A stretch of DNA of 64,000 nt from Tolumonas auensis DSM 9187 (GTDB lineage: Bacteria > Pseudomonadota > Gammaproteobacteria > Enterobacterales > Aeromonadaceae), in assembly GCF_000023065.1 (NCBI RefSeq), contig NC_012691.1, positions 544,501 to 608,500 of the forward strand. Direction: 5' to 3'. Shown in pieces: positions 50,868-60,462 of this stretch. Under the pieces are notes generated by a model that was given only the letters and a program-made list of their open reading frames with translations, was not told the origin of the DNA and ran no database searches. The translations under genes were made by a program, and so were the position numbers. The first letter of the stretch is position 1. Every line of letters begins with the position of its first letter.

Positions 50868-50895
50868 TTGACCGATCATGACGGACCGTTATAAT
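50868..50895 (+). promoter_or_regulatory. sigma-70 promoter of ftsQAZ in the murC-ftsQ gap
   Basis: TTGACC (50868-50873) and a perfect TATAAT (50890-50895) are separated by 16 bases, about 40 bases before ftsQ. This is one of the best promoter matches in the window. It should add transcription for ftsQ, ftsA and ftsZ; in E. coli comparable ftsQ promoters lie inside ddlB. Confidence 0.7.
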
Positions 50896-50936
50896 GCAGC
50901 ATCAACCTGGATATGAATATTGGTTAAGGTGAAGAT

Positions 50937-51773
50937 GTGCGACAGGCGCGATTAACCTCCGATGAGCAGGATTCAGCGCCGGTTGGAGGTCGCAGACAGA
51001 TGACAGAAACAACAAACCGTACCCGCGGTGAATTTATATTCGGGCTGGTTTTTTTTGTTTCAGTTGTCATCGGTGTATGGTCAACGGCTGCAGATATTCG
51101 TCGCTGGTTGTTTGATGAAGATAAAATTCCGGTTAGCGGATTGGTTGTGCAGGGTGAGCTGGAGTATGTCAAGACGGATGAGATCCGTCAGGTATTGGCG
51201 GTTAACCCTCAAACTAACAATTTTTTCAAGCTGGATGTAAATCAGCTGCAAAAAGCGGTTGAAGAGTTACCGTGGGTTTATCAGTCTTCTGTGCGTAAAC
51301 GCTGGCCCGCGTTGCTGTATGTTTATGTCGTTGAGCAAACACCGTGCGCCCTGTGGGGGGATGATCGGTTGCTCAGTATTCGTGGTGCTATTTTTAAGGC
51401 GCCACGCGACAGACTGAAGAAGCCACTGGTGCAACTGTCCGGTCCTGATGACATGGCCGGAATGATTTGGGATCAATACCAGCAATTTGAACGAGTGCTG
51501 GCATTAAACGGATACCACGTGACGTCGGTTCATATGACTAACCGCCATTCGTGGGAGATTAAACTGGCATCAGGGCTGAAATTGATCCTCGGTCGTAATG
51601 AAATGCTGGTGAAATTACAACAATTTATTGATGTCTATCCGCAACTGGAAAATAGAGAAATGATTGATTATATCGATCTTCGCTATGACACTGGGGTAGC
51701 AGTCAGCTGGAAACAACAAGAAGGGAGTGGTGATGACCAAAACCCCAGACAGAAATCTGATAGTCGGACTTGA
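50937..51773 (+). CDS. ftsQ: cell division protein FtsQ
   Basis: FtsQ is a bitopic divisome scaffold that binds FtsL and FtsB. The 278-residue product has a cytoplasmic tail, a membrane helix (FIFGLVFFVSVVIGVW), a POTRA domain (PVSGLVVQGELEYVKTDEIR) and a C-terminal domain with SVRKRWPALLYVYVVEQTP. The GTG at 50937 has AAGGTGAAG before it; ATG at 51000, with GGAGG ten bases upstream, would give a 257-residue form with a short tail. The last 41 bases overlap ftsA. Confidence 0.93.
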   Translation: MRQARLTSDEQDSAPVGGRRQMTETTNRTRGEFIFGLVFFVSVVIGVWSTAADIRRWLFDEDKIPVSGLVVQGELEYVKTDEIRQVLAVNPQTNNFFKLDVNQLQKAVEELPWVYQSSVRKRWPALLYVYVVEQTPCALWGDDRLLSIRGAIFKAPRDRLKKPLVQLSGPDDMAGMIWDQYQQFERVLALNGYHVTSVHMTNRHSWEIKLASGLKLILGRNEMLVKLQQFIDVYPQLENREMIDYIDLRYDTGVAVSWKQQEGSGDDQNPRQKSDSRT

Positions 51774-52989
51774 TATAGGTACAACCAAAATCGCGGTTTT
51801 GGTCGGTGAAGTACTGCCTGATGGAGAGGTCAATATTGTTGGTCTGGGAACCCATGCTGCCAAAGGTATGGATAAAGGTGGCGTCAACGATCTCGAGTCG
51901 GTCGTCAAATCTTTACAGCGCGCAGTAGAAGAAGCCGAAATGATGGCTCAGTGCCATATTTCATCGGTATTTCTTGGTATCTCCGGAAAGCATATCGAAT
52001 GCCGGAATGAAAAAGGCATCGTGCCTATTTCCGACGAAGAAGTAACGCAGGATGACGTGGATAATGTTATTCATACGGCGAAGTCCGTGCGTTTGCCGGA
52101 AGAACACCGGGTGCTGCATGTCATCCCGCAGGAATATTCTATCGATTATCAGGAAGGGATAAAAAATCCGATTGGCCTGTCTGGTGTCCGTATGGGTGCG
52201 AAAGTGCACCTGATTACCTGTCATAATGACATGGCGCGCAACATTGAGAAATGTGTTGAGCGGGTCGGACTAAAGGTTGATCAGATCATCTTCTCTGCAC
52301 TGGCATCCAGTTATGCAGTATTAACCGATGATGAAAAAGAATTAGGTGTTTGCGTCGTCGATATCGGCGGCGGAACCATGGATATTGCTATATTTACCGG
52401 CGGTGCGTTACGTTACAGCAAGGTGATTCCTTATGCCGGTCAGGCTGTAACCAGCGATATCGCTTATGCGTTCGGTACACCACCGGTAGATGCTGAAGCG
52501 ATTAAAATGCGCTATGGCTGTGCACTAGGCCGTCTGGTCAGTAAAGAAGACACTATTGAAGTGCCTAGTGTGGGCGGTCGTCCTGCCCGCAGCTTACAGC
52601 GTCAGACGCTGGCTGAAGTGATTGAGCCGCGTTATACCGAATTACTCGGCATGGTGCATGATGAAATCATGCGCGTTCAGTCTGAGCTCAGATCTCAGGG
52701 CATTAAACATCAGTTGGCCGCCGGTGTTGTTTTAACTGGCGGTGCAGCGGAAATAGAAGGTATCGTTGAGTGTGCCGAACAGGTGTTCCAGTGCCAGGTT
52801 CGGATTGGTCACCCAACCAATATTCGGGGCCTTACTGATTATGTGGAAGCACCTGCTTACGCAACAGCAGTAGGGTTATTGCAATACGGTAAATTGCATC
52901 AGGGACAAACCGTGGTGGATGTACGTGAAAAAGCCAGTGTGACTGGTTGGTTCAAACGTGTCACTAACTGGTTAAAAGGCGAATTCTAG
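51733..52989 (+). CDS. ftsA: cell division protein FtsA
   Basis: FtsA is the actin-like protein that tethers FtsZ to the membrane and recruits later divisome proteins. The 418-residue product has the ATPase segments LIVGLDIGTTKIAVLVGE, VVDIGGGTMDIAIF and VVLTGGAAEIEG. It also carries the 1C domain and a C-terminal amphipathic helix (TGWFKRVTNWLKGEF) for membrane binding. The ATG at 51733 is preferred, with AAGGGAG upstream; two GTG codons at 51727 and 51730 are in frame. Confidence 0.96.
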   Translation: MTKTPDRNLIVGLDIGTTKIAVLVGEVLPDGEVNIVGLGTHAAKGMDKGGVNDLESVVKSLQRAVEEAEMMAQCHISSVFLGISGKHIECRNEKGIVPISDEEVTQDDVDNVIHTAKSVRLPEEHRVLHVIPQEYSIDYQEGIKNPIGLSGVRMGAKVHLITCHNDMARNIEKCVERVGLKVDQIIFSALASSYAVLTDDEKELGVCVVDIGGGTMDIAIFTGGALRYSKVIPYAGQAVTSDIAYAFGTPPVDAEAIKMRYGCALGRLVSKEDTIEVPSVGGRPARSLQRQTLAEVIEPRYTELLGMVHDEIMRVQSELRSQGIKHQLAAGVVLTGGAAEIEGIVECAEQVFQCQVRIGHPTNIRGLTDYVEAPAYATAVGLLQYGKLHQGQTVVDVREKASVTGWFKRVTNWLKGEF

Positions 52990-53029
52990 TTTTTGCGGAA
53001 GCGAAACCAAGCAAGGCGGAGAGATAATC

Positions 53030-54190
53030 ATGTTTACATTTGAACCGGTTGGCAGTCAGGGTGATGATGCACTTATTAAAGTAATCGGCGTCGGTGGCGG
53101 TGGCGGTAATGCTGTTGAACACATGTTGCGCGAAAGTATTGAAGGTGTTCACTTCGTTGTAGTGAATACAGATGCTCAGGCATTACGTAATTCAGGTGCT
53201 GAAACCACGATTCAGATTGGTGCCAATATCACCAAAGGGTTGGGTGCCGGCGCAAATCCAGATGTAGGCCGTGAAGCGGCACTGGAAAATCGTGATGAAA
53301 TCCGTCAAATGCTGACAGGTTCTGACATGGTATTTATTTCTGCCGGTATGGGTGGCGGTACTGGTACTGGTGCTGCGCCGGTGATTGCCGAAGTGGCGAA
53401 AGAACTGGGCATTCTGACCGTTGCAGTCGTTACCAAGCCTTTCAACTTTGAAGGTAAAAAGCGCATGAGCTATGCGCTGCAGGGTATCGATGAACTGTCG
53501 AAGCATGTTGACTCGTTGATCACTATCCCTAACGACAAATTGCTGAAAGTTCTGGGTCGTGGTGTCAGTCTGCTGGATGCGTTCAAAGCGGCTAACAACG
53601 TATTAATGGGTGCAGTACAAGGCATTGCCGAACTGATTACCCGTCCTGGTTTGATCAACGTTGACTTCGCTGACGTACGTACTGTTATGCGTGAGATGGG
53701 TACTGCCATGATGGGTACCGGTTCTGCACGTGGTGACGATCGTGCTGAAGAAGCCGCAGAAAAAGCGATCTCCAGCCCACTGCTGGAAGATATCGATTTG
53801 GCAGGTGCCAAGGGTATTCTGGTTAACATCACAGCTGGTCTGGATGTCACCATGGAAGAGTTTGAAACTGTCGGTAACGCAGTCAAAGCATTCGCTTCTG
53901 AAAATGCAACCGTGGTTGTTGGTGCGGTAATCGATCCTTCTCTGGAAGATGAATTACGCGTGACTGTGGTAGCAACTGGTATCGGTAATGAACGTAAACC
54001 TGACATTACTCTGGTTAAAAATGCACAGAAAGCAGCGATTGAGCGCCCAATGCGTCCAATGATGCATGAGACTCATGCTCCGCGTTACGATGATCGCGTA
54101 ATGCAGCAGACTGTGAATGCTGAGCCGCAACCACGCAGTGAACCAGATTATCTGGATATCCCTGCGTTCCTGCGCAAGCAAGCAGACTAA
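53030..54190 (+). CDS. ftsZ: cell division GTPase FtsZ
   Basis: FtsZ is the tubulin-like GTPase that forms the division ring. The 386-residue product has the tubulin signature [14 protein letters not shown] near residue 107, the [13 protein letters not shown] start, a linker and the conserved C-terminal peptide [13 protein letters not shown] that binds FtsA and ZipA. GGAGAG precedes the ATG. A perfect hairpin follows the gene. Confidence 0.98.
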   Translation: MFTFEPVGSQGDDALIKVIGVGGGGGNAVEHMLRESIEGVHFVVVNTDAQALRNSGAETTIQIGANITKGLGAGANPDVGREAALENRDEIRQMLTGSDMVFISAGMGGGTGTGAAPVIAEVAKELGILTVAVVTKPFNFEGKKRMSYALQGIDELSKHVDSLITIPNDKLLKVLGRGVSLLDAFKAANNVLMGAVQGIAELITRPGLINVDFADVRTVMREMGTAMMGTGSARGDDRAEEAAEKAISSPLLEDIDLAGAKGILVNITAGLDVTMEEFETVGNAVKAFASENATVVVGAVIDPSLEDELRVTVVATGIGNERKPDITLVKNAQKAAIERPMRPMMHETHAPRYDDRVMQQTVNAEPQPRSEPDYLDIPAFLRKQAD

Positions 54191-54213
54191 TCTGTCGGGC
54201 AAAGCTAAACAGA

Positions 54214-54248
54214 TTGTGCATGCTATGCTGAATGTATAGCATGCACAA
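54214..54248. repeat. perfect 13-bp inverted repeat between ftsZ and lpxC
   Basis: TTGTGCATGCTAT (54214-54226) pairs with ATAGCATGCACAA (54236-54248) around a 9-base loop, 24 bases after the ftsZ stop. No T run follows on the plus strand. It could slow exonucleases on ftsZ mRNA, act as a processing site or act as a partial terminator before lpxC. Confidence 0.6.
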
Positions 54249-54326
54249 AAATTAGCATCAATATTGCAGCTATGTTACATTGGCGCGGACGGGCTATGGC
54301 TCAGAAAGTCTGTGGTGAGGATATTT

Positions 54327-55250
54327 ATGATTAGACAACGTACACTTAAGCAACTGGTTCATGCTACCGGAGTTGGTTTGCACTCGGGCCGCAAGGTGTC
54401 GCTGACGTTTCGTCCAGCACCGGTGAATACCGGTATCGTCTATGTCAGAACCGATCTGCAGCCTGAAGTTGAACTGCGGGCCGATGCGCAATTTGTGCGT
54501 GATACCGTGCTGTGTACAGCACTGGTGAACGAACAGGGTGTGCGTATCTCTACCGTTGAACACTTATCCGCTGCCCTGGCTTCATTGGGTATCGATAACC
54601 TGTATGTCGAAGTTGATGCACCTGAAGTGCCGGTAATGGATGGCAGTGCTCATCCGTTTATTTACCTGCTGCAATCAGGCGGTATCGAAGAACAATCCCT
54701 GCCAAAACAATTTATCCGTATTAAGAAGAAAATCCGGGTAGAAGACGGTGACAAATGGGCTGAGTTTGCGCCTTATCGCCGTGGTTTCCGTATGGATTTG
54801 CAAATTGACTTCCGTCATCCGGTTTTTGATAAACAAAACCAGCATCTGGTCTTTGATTTCTCCGGCAGTAAATTTGCCAAAGAAATCAGCCGGGCAAGAA
54901 CATTTGGTTTCATGAAAGATATTGAATATCTGCACTCGCAGAATCTGGCATTGGGTGGCAGTCTGGACAACGCAGTTGTACTGGATGACTATCGCGTGCT
55001 GAATGAAGAAGGGCTGCGTTATGAAGATGAATTCGTGAAACATAAGCTGCTGGATGCAATTGGTGATTTGTATATGTGCAATCACAGCATCCTTGGTCAG
55101 TTTACAGCCTATAAAACCGGCCATGCAATAAACAACAAACTGCTGCGCGCTTTGCTGGCTGATGCTGAAGCCTGGGAGATGGTGACCTTTGAAGAGGAAG
55201 CTGCAAAATCTCCGATTGCCTACTTTGGTACCAAGCTTGTTTTAGCTTAA
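54327..55250 (+). CDS. lpxC: UDP-3-O-acyl-N-acetylglucosamine deacetylase LpxC
   Basis: LpxC is the committed zinc-dependent step of lipid A synthesis. The 307-residue product has the conserved start [19 protein letters not shown], the zinc-binding [10 protein letters not shown] region, [10 protein letters not shown] and the [13 protein letters not shown] helix. The ATG at 54327 has GAGGA at the right distance; the frame is open to 54264 without homology. The C-terminal end LVLA without basic residues differs from some LpxC tails read by FtsH. Confidence 0.97.
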   Translation: MIRQRTLKQLVHATGVGLHSGRKVSLTFRPAPVNTGIVYVRTDLQPEVELRADAQFVRDTVLCTALVNEQGVRISTVEHLSAALASLGIDNLYVEVDAPEVPVMDGSAHPFIYLLQSGGIEEQSLPKQFIRIKKKIRVEDGDKWAEFAPYRRGFRMDLQIDFRHPVFDKQNQHLVFDFSGSKFAKEISRARTFGFMKDIEYLHSQNLALGGSLDNAVVLDDYRVLNEEGLRYEDEFVKHKLLDAIGDLYMCNHSILGQFTAYKTGHAINNKLLRALLADAEAWEMVTFEEEAAKSPIAYFGTKLVLA

Positions 55251-55275
55251 ACCTGATCAATACTGAATAGTTCAC

Positions 55276-55310
55276 AAAGCACCGGTTCTCCGCCCGGTGC
55301 TTTGTTGTTT
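55276..55310 (+). terminator. intrinsic terminator of lpxC / dcw cluster
   Basis: AAAGCACCGG (55276-55285) pairs with CCGGTGCTTT (55294-55303), followed by GTTGTTT. It ends the dcw cluster and implies that secA is transcribed separately. Confidence 0.85.
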
Positions 55311-55394
55311 CTGCCTGCGACAATAGCAGACTCATAAGTCTGATTATGGTAATCTTTCCCTACCGCAAGTTGGGGCATTCCAGATATTCTTTCC

Positions 55395-55425
55395 TTGAAT
55401 CCCAGATTTTTCGTCCCCATATATC
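55395..55425 (+). promoter_or_regulatory. secA: possible secA promoter and leader hairpin
   Basis: TTGAAT (55395-55400) precedes ATATAT/TATATC (55419-55425) with 18 or 19 bases between, an acceptable but loose promoter. Downstream, CTGTCC (55454-55459) pairs with GGACAG (55464-55469) about 30 bases before the secA start. No SecM-like gene with signal peptide and arrest motif is visible in 55251-55501. Confidence 0.4.
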
Positions 55426-55501
55426 GCGTAATGACATTACATATTCAGAATCGCTGTCCGTCAGGACAGACAATAATCAATAGCCTGAGAGTTGGGTAAT
55501 A

Positions 55502-58225
55502 ATGATCACCAAACTATTTACCAAGATCATTGGTAGTCGCAATGATCGCACCGTAAAAGCATTAAAAAAGATCGTAAAACAAATCAATGAACTGGAACCC
55601 CAGTTTGCCTCTCTGGCTGATGTGGATTTACAGGCGAAGACAGTCGAATTCCGTCAGCGTCTGGAAAAAGGTGAAGAGCTCGATTCGCTGTTACCTGAAG
55701 CCTTTGCGACTGTCCGTGAAGCATCAAAACGTGTATTCGCTATGCGTCACTTTGATGTCCAGATGATGGGCGGCATTGTGCTGAATAATAACCAGATCGC
55801 CGAAATGAAGACCGGTGAAGGTAAAACACTGACCGCGACATTGCCAGCCTATCTGAATGCGCTGACTGGTCAGGGCGTGCATATCGTCACAGTGAACGAT
55901 TATCTGGCACGTCGTGATGCAGAATGGAGCCGTCCGCTGTTCGCTTTCCTGGGGATGACCGTTGGCTGCAACCTGTCAGGTATGAGTCATGAAGAAAAAC
56001 AGGCGGCTTATGCCTGTGACATTACCTATGGCACGAACAACGAGTTTGGTTTCGATTATCTGCGCGACAACATGGCGTTTGCGGCAGAACAGCGTGTGCA
56101 GCGTCCGCTGTATTATGCATTAGTGGATGAAGTGGATTCGGTGCTGATTGATGAAGCACGTACTCCGCTGATCATTTCCGGTGCTGCCGAAGACAGTTCT
56201 GAACTCTATATCAAAATCAATACACTGGTGCCGTTGCTGCAGAAGCAGGATAAAGAAGACTCTGAAGAGTATCAGGGGAACGGCCATTACACCGTCGATG
56301 AGAAAGCCCGTCAGGCTTATCTGACTGAAAATGGTCAGATTTTTGTTGAAGGCTGGTTAAAACAGCAGGGTTTAATGGGTGAAGATGACTCTTTATTCTC
56401 GGTTGCCAACATTACTTTACTGCATCATGTGAATGCTGCATTACGCGCCAATACCCTGTTTGAGCGTGATGTTGACTACATCGTTAAAGACGATGAAGTG
56501 ATTATTGTTGATGAACATACGGGCCGTACCATGGCCGGACGTCGCTGGTCTGAAGGTTTGCATCAGGCGATTGAAGCCAAAGAAGGCGCAAAAATCCGTA
56601 ACGAAAACCAGACCCTGGCTTCTATTACTTTCCAGAACTATTTCCGTTTATACGAAAAACTGGCTGGTATGACCGGGACTGCGGATACTGAAGCATATGA
56701 GTTCCAGCAGATCTATGGTCTGGAAACTGTGGTTCTGCCAACCAACCGTCCGATGATCCGTGATGATATGGGCGATCTGGTTTACCTTACCGAACAGGAA
56801 AAATACGACGCAATTATTGAGGATATCAAGATCCGTGTCGCTGAACAGCGTCCGGTGCTGGTAGGTACTATCTCTATTGAGAACTCAGAGTTGCTGTCCA
56901 ATATCCTGACGAAAGAAGGTATTGAACACAAAGTACTGAATGCCAAATTCCACGCTCAGGAAGCGCAAATTGTTGCTCAGGCCGGTCGTCCAAGTGCAGT
57001 GACTATCGCTACTAACATGGCGGGTCGTGGTACTGACATCGTGCTGGGTGGTAGCTGGCAGGCTGAAATTGATGCGCTGGAAAATCCGACTGCAGAGCAG
57101 ATCGCAACCATCAAGAGTGAATGGCAAGTACGTCATGACGCGGTGATCACTTCCGGTGGTCTGCATATTATCGGTACTGAGCGTCATGAATCACGTCGTA
57201 TTGATAACCAGCTGCGTGGTCGTTCCGGTCGTCAGGGGGATCCGGGTTCATCCCGTTTCTATCTGTCGATGGAAGACAGCCTGATGCGTATTTTCGCGTC
57301 TGATCGTGTCAGTGGCATGATGAAAAAACTGGGCATGGAACATGGCGAAGCCATTGAACATCCATGGGTCAGTAAAGCGATTGAAAATGCACAGCGTAAA
57401 GTGGAAGGCCGTAACTTCGATATCCGTAAGAACCTGCTGGAATTTGATGACGTAGCCAATGACCAGCGTAAGGTAGTTTACGAACAACGTAATGAACTGC
57501 TGGAAAGTGCGGATATTTCAGAAACCATCAAACTGATCCGGACTGACGTGCTTGATCGCGTTATTGATCAATATATTGCGCCGCATTCATTAGATGAAAG
57601 CTGGGATATTGCCGGTCTGGAACTGCGTTTGCGCACTGATTTTGCCATTGATCTGCCGATTGCTCAGTGGATCAAGGAAGATGACAAGTTATACGAAGAG
57701 AAAATTCGTGAACGTATCATCAGCGAAATCGAAGCCAGCTATGCACATAAAGAAGAGCTGGCCGGACATGACGTTCTGCGTCAGTTTGAAAAATCAGTGA
57801 TGCTGCAGACGCTGGATAATCTGTGGAAAGAACATCTGGCGGCGATGGATCACCTGCGTCAGGGTATCCATCTGCGTGGTTACGCCCAGAAGAATCCGAA
57901 GCAGGAATATAAGCGTGAAGCCTTTGAGTTATTCACTCAGATGTTGGAAGCGCTGAAACAACAGGTGGTGAGTGTTCTGTGCCGTATTCAGGTGCAGGAG
58001 CCGGATGTGGACGCCATTGAAGAACAACGCCGTCAGTCAGACTCAGCCCAGGTTCGTACTTACAGCCATGAAGAGATCAATGCGCTGGCTGAGGATGAAG
58101 CGGAATCTGTGGATGGTCAGGCGGTGGAACCATTTGTTCGTGATGGTGCCAAAATCGGGCGTAATGATCCTTGCCCTTGTGGGTCAGGCAAAAAATACAA
58201 GCACTGCCATGGCAAACTGGATTGA
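55502..58225 (+). CDS. secA: protein translocase ATPase SecA
   Basis: SecA drives preproteins through SecYEG using ATP. The 907-residue product has the Walker A region [18 protein letters not shown], the DEAD-type [18 protein letters not shown], the [12 protein letters not shown] helicase motif and [13 protein letters not shown]. Its C-terminal zinc tail ([19 protein letters not shown]) binds SecB and lipid. It follows lpxC without secM. A terminator separates it from mutT. Confidence 0.98.
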   Translation: MITKLFTKIIGSRNDRTVKALKKIVKQINELEPQFASLADVDLQAKTVEFRQRLEKGEELDSLLPEAFATVREASKRVFAMRHFDVQMMGGIVLNNNQIAEMKTGEGKTLTATLPAYLNALTGQGVHIVTVNDYLARRDAEWSRPLFAFLGMTVGCNLSGMSHEEKQAAYACDITYGTNNEFGFDYLRDNMAFAAEQRVQRPLYYALVDEVDSVLIDEARTPLIISGAAEDSSELYIKINTLVPLLQKQDKEDSEEYQGNGHYTVDEKARQAYLTENGQIFVEGWLKQQGLMGEDDSLFSVANITLLHHVNAALRANTLFERDVDYIVKDDEVIIVDEHTGRTMAGRRWSEGLHQAIEAKEGAKIRNENQTLASITFQNYFRLYEKLAGMTGTADTEAYEFQQIYGLETVVLPTNRPMIRDDMGDLVYLTEQEKYDAIIEDIKIRVAEQRPVLVGTISIENSELLSNILTKEGIEHKVLNAKFHAQEAQIVAQAGRPSAVTIATNMAGRGTDIVLGGSWQAEIDALENPTAEQIATIKSEWQVRHDAVITSGGLHIIGTERHESRRIDNQLRGRSGRQGDPGSSRFYLSMEDSLMRIFASDRVSGMMKKLGMEHGEAIEHPWVSKAIENAQRKVEGRNFDIRKNLLEFDDVANDQRKVVYEQRNELLESADISETIKLIRTDVLDRVIDQYIAPHSLDESWDIAGLELRLRTDFAIDLPIAQWIKEDDKLYEEKIRERIISEIEASYAHKEELAGHDVLRQFEKSVMLQTLDNLWKEHLAAMDHLRQGIHLRGYAQKNPKQEYKREAFELFTQMLEALKQQVVSVLCRIQVQEPDVDAIEEQRRQSDSAQVRTYSHEEINALAEDEAESVDGQAVEPFVRDGAKIGRNDPCPCGSGKKYKHCHGKLD

Positions 58226-58253
58226 TCCATTTTTGCTCATGAAATAATTATAC

Positions 58254-58276
58254 AAGGCGGCTTCGGTCGCCTTTTT
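58254..58276 (+). terminator. intrinsic terminator of secA
   Basis: AAGGCG (58254-58259) pairs with CGCCTT (58268-58273) around a GCTTCGGT loop, followed by T residues to 58276. It lies between secA and mutT. Confidence 0.8.
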
Positions 58277-58293
58277 GTTAGCAGGAAAAAAGT

Positions 58294-58692
58294 ATGAAGC
58301 AAGTGTGGGTCGCAGTCGGGGTTATTTATGATCCTCTGCTGGGATATTTTATCTGCCGCCGGGCAACACATCAGCATCAGGGCGGGAAGTGGGAGTTTCC
58401 GGGCGGGAAGGTTGAAGCGGGCGAAACTGTTCAGCAGGCATTAAAAAGGGAATTGCAGGAAGAGATTGGCATTGATGTCAGCGCTGCAGAACCTTTACTG
58501 GTGATTGAGCATACCTACAGCGATAAAGCGGTGAAACTCGATGTCTGGCTGGTCACTGCATTTAATGGTACGGCGCAGAGTCTGGAAGGGCTGGAGAATC
58601 GCTGGGTTCAGCTAACCGAGCTGGATCAGCTGGATTTTCCGGAAGCGAATTTACCGATTATTGAGGCGTTGAAAACGAGAGCAGGAAATTAA
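58294..58692 (+). CDS. mutT: 8-oxo-dGTP diphosphatase MutT
   Basis: MutT hydrolyses 8-oxo-dGTP to prevent A-to-C transversions. The 132-residue product carries a complete Nudix box ([20 protein letters not shown], then EIG) and the usual WEFPGG entry. It lies after secA as in E. coli and overlaps the convergent yacG by four bases. Confidence 0.94.
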   Translation: MKQVWVAVGVIYDPLLGYFICRRATHQHQGGKWEFPGGKVEAGETVQQALKRELQEEIGIDVSAAEPLLVIEHTYSDKAVKLDVWLVTAFNGTAQSLEGLENRWVQLTELDQLDFPEANLPIIEALKTRAGN

Positions 58693-58907
58693 TCCTGCTC
58701 CAGTAATGCCAGATCTTCTGCTGAGAGTTGTGGTCTGGCGGTATCTGATGATGGGGTGTGTTCTTCACCGGCGATACTGCGTTCTTCGCTGAACCATTCG
58801 CCGAGGTCGATCAAACGGCAGCGGTCGCTGCAAAAAGGGCGAAACTGGCTAAGCGGGCTCCACTCGACCGGGGTTCCGCAGGTCGGACAATCAACTTTCA
58901 GGCTCAT
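58689..58907 (-). CDS. yacG: DNA gyrase inhibitor YacG
   Basis: YacG is a small zinc protein that binds GyrB and inhibits gyrase. The 72-residue product has the zinc-binding set CPTCG (residues 7-10) and CSDRC (27-31), the [11 protein letters not shown] helix and an acidic tail. It lies downstream of coaE on the same strand; zapD, which separates them in E. coli, is absent. Confidence 0.92.
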   Translation of the reverse strand: MSLKVDCPTCGTPVEWSPLSQFRPFCSDRCRLIDLGEWFSEERSIAGEEHTPSSDTARPQLSAEDLALLEQD

Positions 58908-58955
58908 TTCTTACTGACACACATCTGATAGCAACGATGACGCGATTATATCACA

Positions 58956-59573
58956 TCATCCGTGTGACTGGTGTTGTGCTGCTAATTGCAGGTAAGTCTG
59001 ATGCAAGGCATAAACGGCCTGCTGGCGTTGTGTTGCAGTAACCTCATCCCCGTTTTGAATAACATCATCGGCCAGTGCTAATCGCTGCTGGCGCGGGCAT
59101 TGCGCGGCGATGATGGCCTTGACCTGCTCTTCAGTCGTGTTATCGCGCAGCATGGTACGCCGGATTTGGGTTGCTTCGTCGATATCGATAACCAGGGTGC
59201 GGTGCACCAGTGATTGCAGGTGATTTTCAAATAACAGCGGTACCATCAGAATGCAGTAGGGGCCCTGAGCTTGCTGACATTGCTGCACCATGCGCTGGCG
59301 GATCAGCGGGTGCAGCAGATTGTTCAGCCATTCTCTGGCTGCCGGGTCAGCAAATATTTTTTCCCGCACCTGACGGCGATCCAGTGTGCCGTCAGGCTGT
59401 ATGACTTCCGGACCAAAATGCTGAGTGATAGCAGTTAAGGCTGGTTCACCGGGCTGTACCACGTCGCGGGCGGTCTGGTCGGCATCGATGCAGGGAACTC
59501 CCAGCGCACTGAAATGCTCAGCGATAGTGGATTTACCGCTGCCAATGCCGCCGGTGAGTCCGATGATAAACAT
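58956..59573 (-). CDS. coaE: dephospho-CoA kinase CoaE
   Basis: CoaE phosphorylates dephospho-CoA, the last step of coenzyme A synthesis. The 205-residue product has the P-loop GLTGGIGSGKSTIAEHF, the IDADQTARDVVQPGEPAL segment and PLLFENHLQSLVHRTLV. Its ATG overlaps the pilD stop (TGATG), so it is translated with the pilus genes. Confidence 0.96.
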   Translation of the reverse strand: MFIIGLTGGIGSGKSTIAEHFSALGVPCIDADQTARDVVQPGEPALTAITQHFGPEVIQPDGTLDRRQVREKIFADPAAREWLNNLLHPLIRQRMVQQCQQAQGPYCILMVPLLFENHLQSLVHRTLVIDIDEATQIRRTMLRDNTTEEQVKAIIAAQCPRQQRLALADDVIQNGDEVTATQRQQAVYALHQTYLQLAAQHQSHG

Positions 59574-60448
59574 CAGCTGAGCAAGCCCAGATACCAGTTG
59601 GTTAACTGTTCACCCCAGAGTAAGGCGATCCAGCCGGCAATGGCCAGATAGGGGCCGAACGGCATTGGTTTGCTCTGCTGATGACGTCGCATAACCACCA
59701 GTGTGATACCCAGTATTGCGCCGACGCAGGAGGAGAGGATCAGGATGAGAGGCAGCGATTGCCAGCCCAGCCAGGCACCGAGTGCGGCGAGTAATTTGAA
59801 ATCGCCATAGCCCATGCCTTCTTTACCGGTGAGCAGTTTGAACGCCCAGTAAATGGACCACAACACCATATAACCGGCGATGGCACCGATCACGGCATCG
59901 GCGAGCGGTACAAACTGGTGTGACAGATTGAGTAATAAACCTACCCAGAGCAGGGGGAGGGTTAATTGATCCGGCAGCAATAACTTATCGAAGTCGATAA
60001 AAGTGAGTGCCAGCAAAATCCAGGTCAGCAGCAGTGCGCCGGCCAGTGCCCAGCCGGGCGGATAATAGAAAGCGACCGTGACGGACGCCAGTGCACACAG
60101 CAGCTCTACCAGCGGGTAGCGGGCGCTGATGGGGTGCTGGCATGAACTGCAGCGGCCTTTGAGAAATAACCAGCTCAGTAACGGGATATTTTCCAGTGCC
60201 GTGATCTGATGGCCGCAATGCGGGCAGGCGGAACGCGGCAGAAACAGGTTATAAGGTTCAGTTTGTGCCGGGGGATTGTCACCTTCTGCAAAATAATCCT
60301 GATATTCCTGTCGCCAGCTGCGTTCCAGCATGATGGGCAGACGATGGATCAGTACATTCAGAAAGCTGCCAACCAGCAATGAAAACAGACCCAGCAGGAA
60401 AAAATATAGCCAGGCGTACTGGCTATAAAGCATAAAAATCAGATCCAT
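59573..60448 (-). CDS. pilD: type IV prepilin peptidase / N-methyltransferase PilD
   Basis: PilD cleaves the leader from type IV pilins and related pseudopilins and methylates the new N-terminal Phe. The 291-residue inner-membrane product has two cysteine pairs (CPHC near 74 and CSSC near 99) and the two catalytic aspartates in FIDFDKLLLPDQ and GMGYGDFKLLAALG. It follows pilC by 14 bases and overlaps coaE by one base. Confidence 0.95.
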   Translation of the reverse strand: MDLIFMLYSQYAWLYFFLLGLFSLLVGSFLNVLIHRLPIMLERSWRQEYQDYFAEGDNPPAQTEPYNLFLPRSACPHCGHQITALENIPLLSWLFLKGRCSSCQHPISARYPLVELLCALASVTVAFYYPPGWALAGALLLTWILLALTFIDFDKLLLPDQLTLPLLWVGLLLNLSHQFVPLADAVIGAIAGYMVLWSIYWAFKLLTGKEGMGYGDFKLLAALGAWLGWQSLPLILILSSCVGAILGITLVVMRRHQQSKPMPFGPYLAIAGWIALLWGEQLTNWYLGLLS

Positions 60449-60462
60449 GAATAACCACTAAA

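Noticed and set aside
55346-55483. 45-codon ORF (MVIFPYRKLGHSRYSF...) in the secA leader as a SecM substitute
   Set aside because: It has no ribosome binding site, no signal peptide and no recognisable arrest motif, and the likely secA promoter lies inside it.
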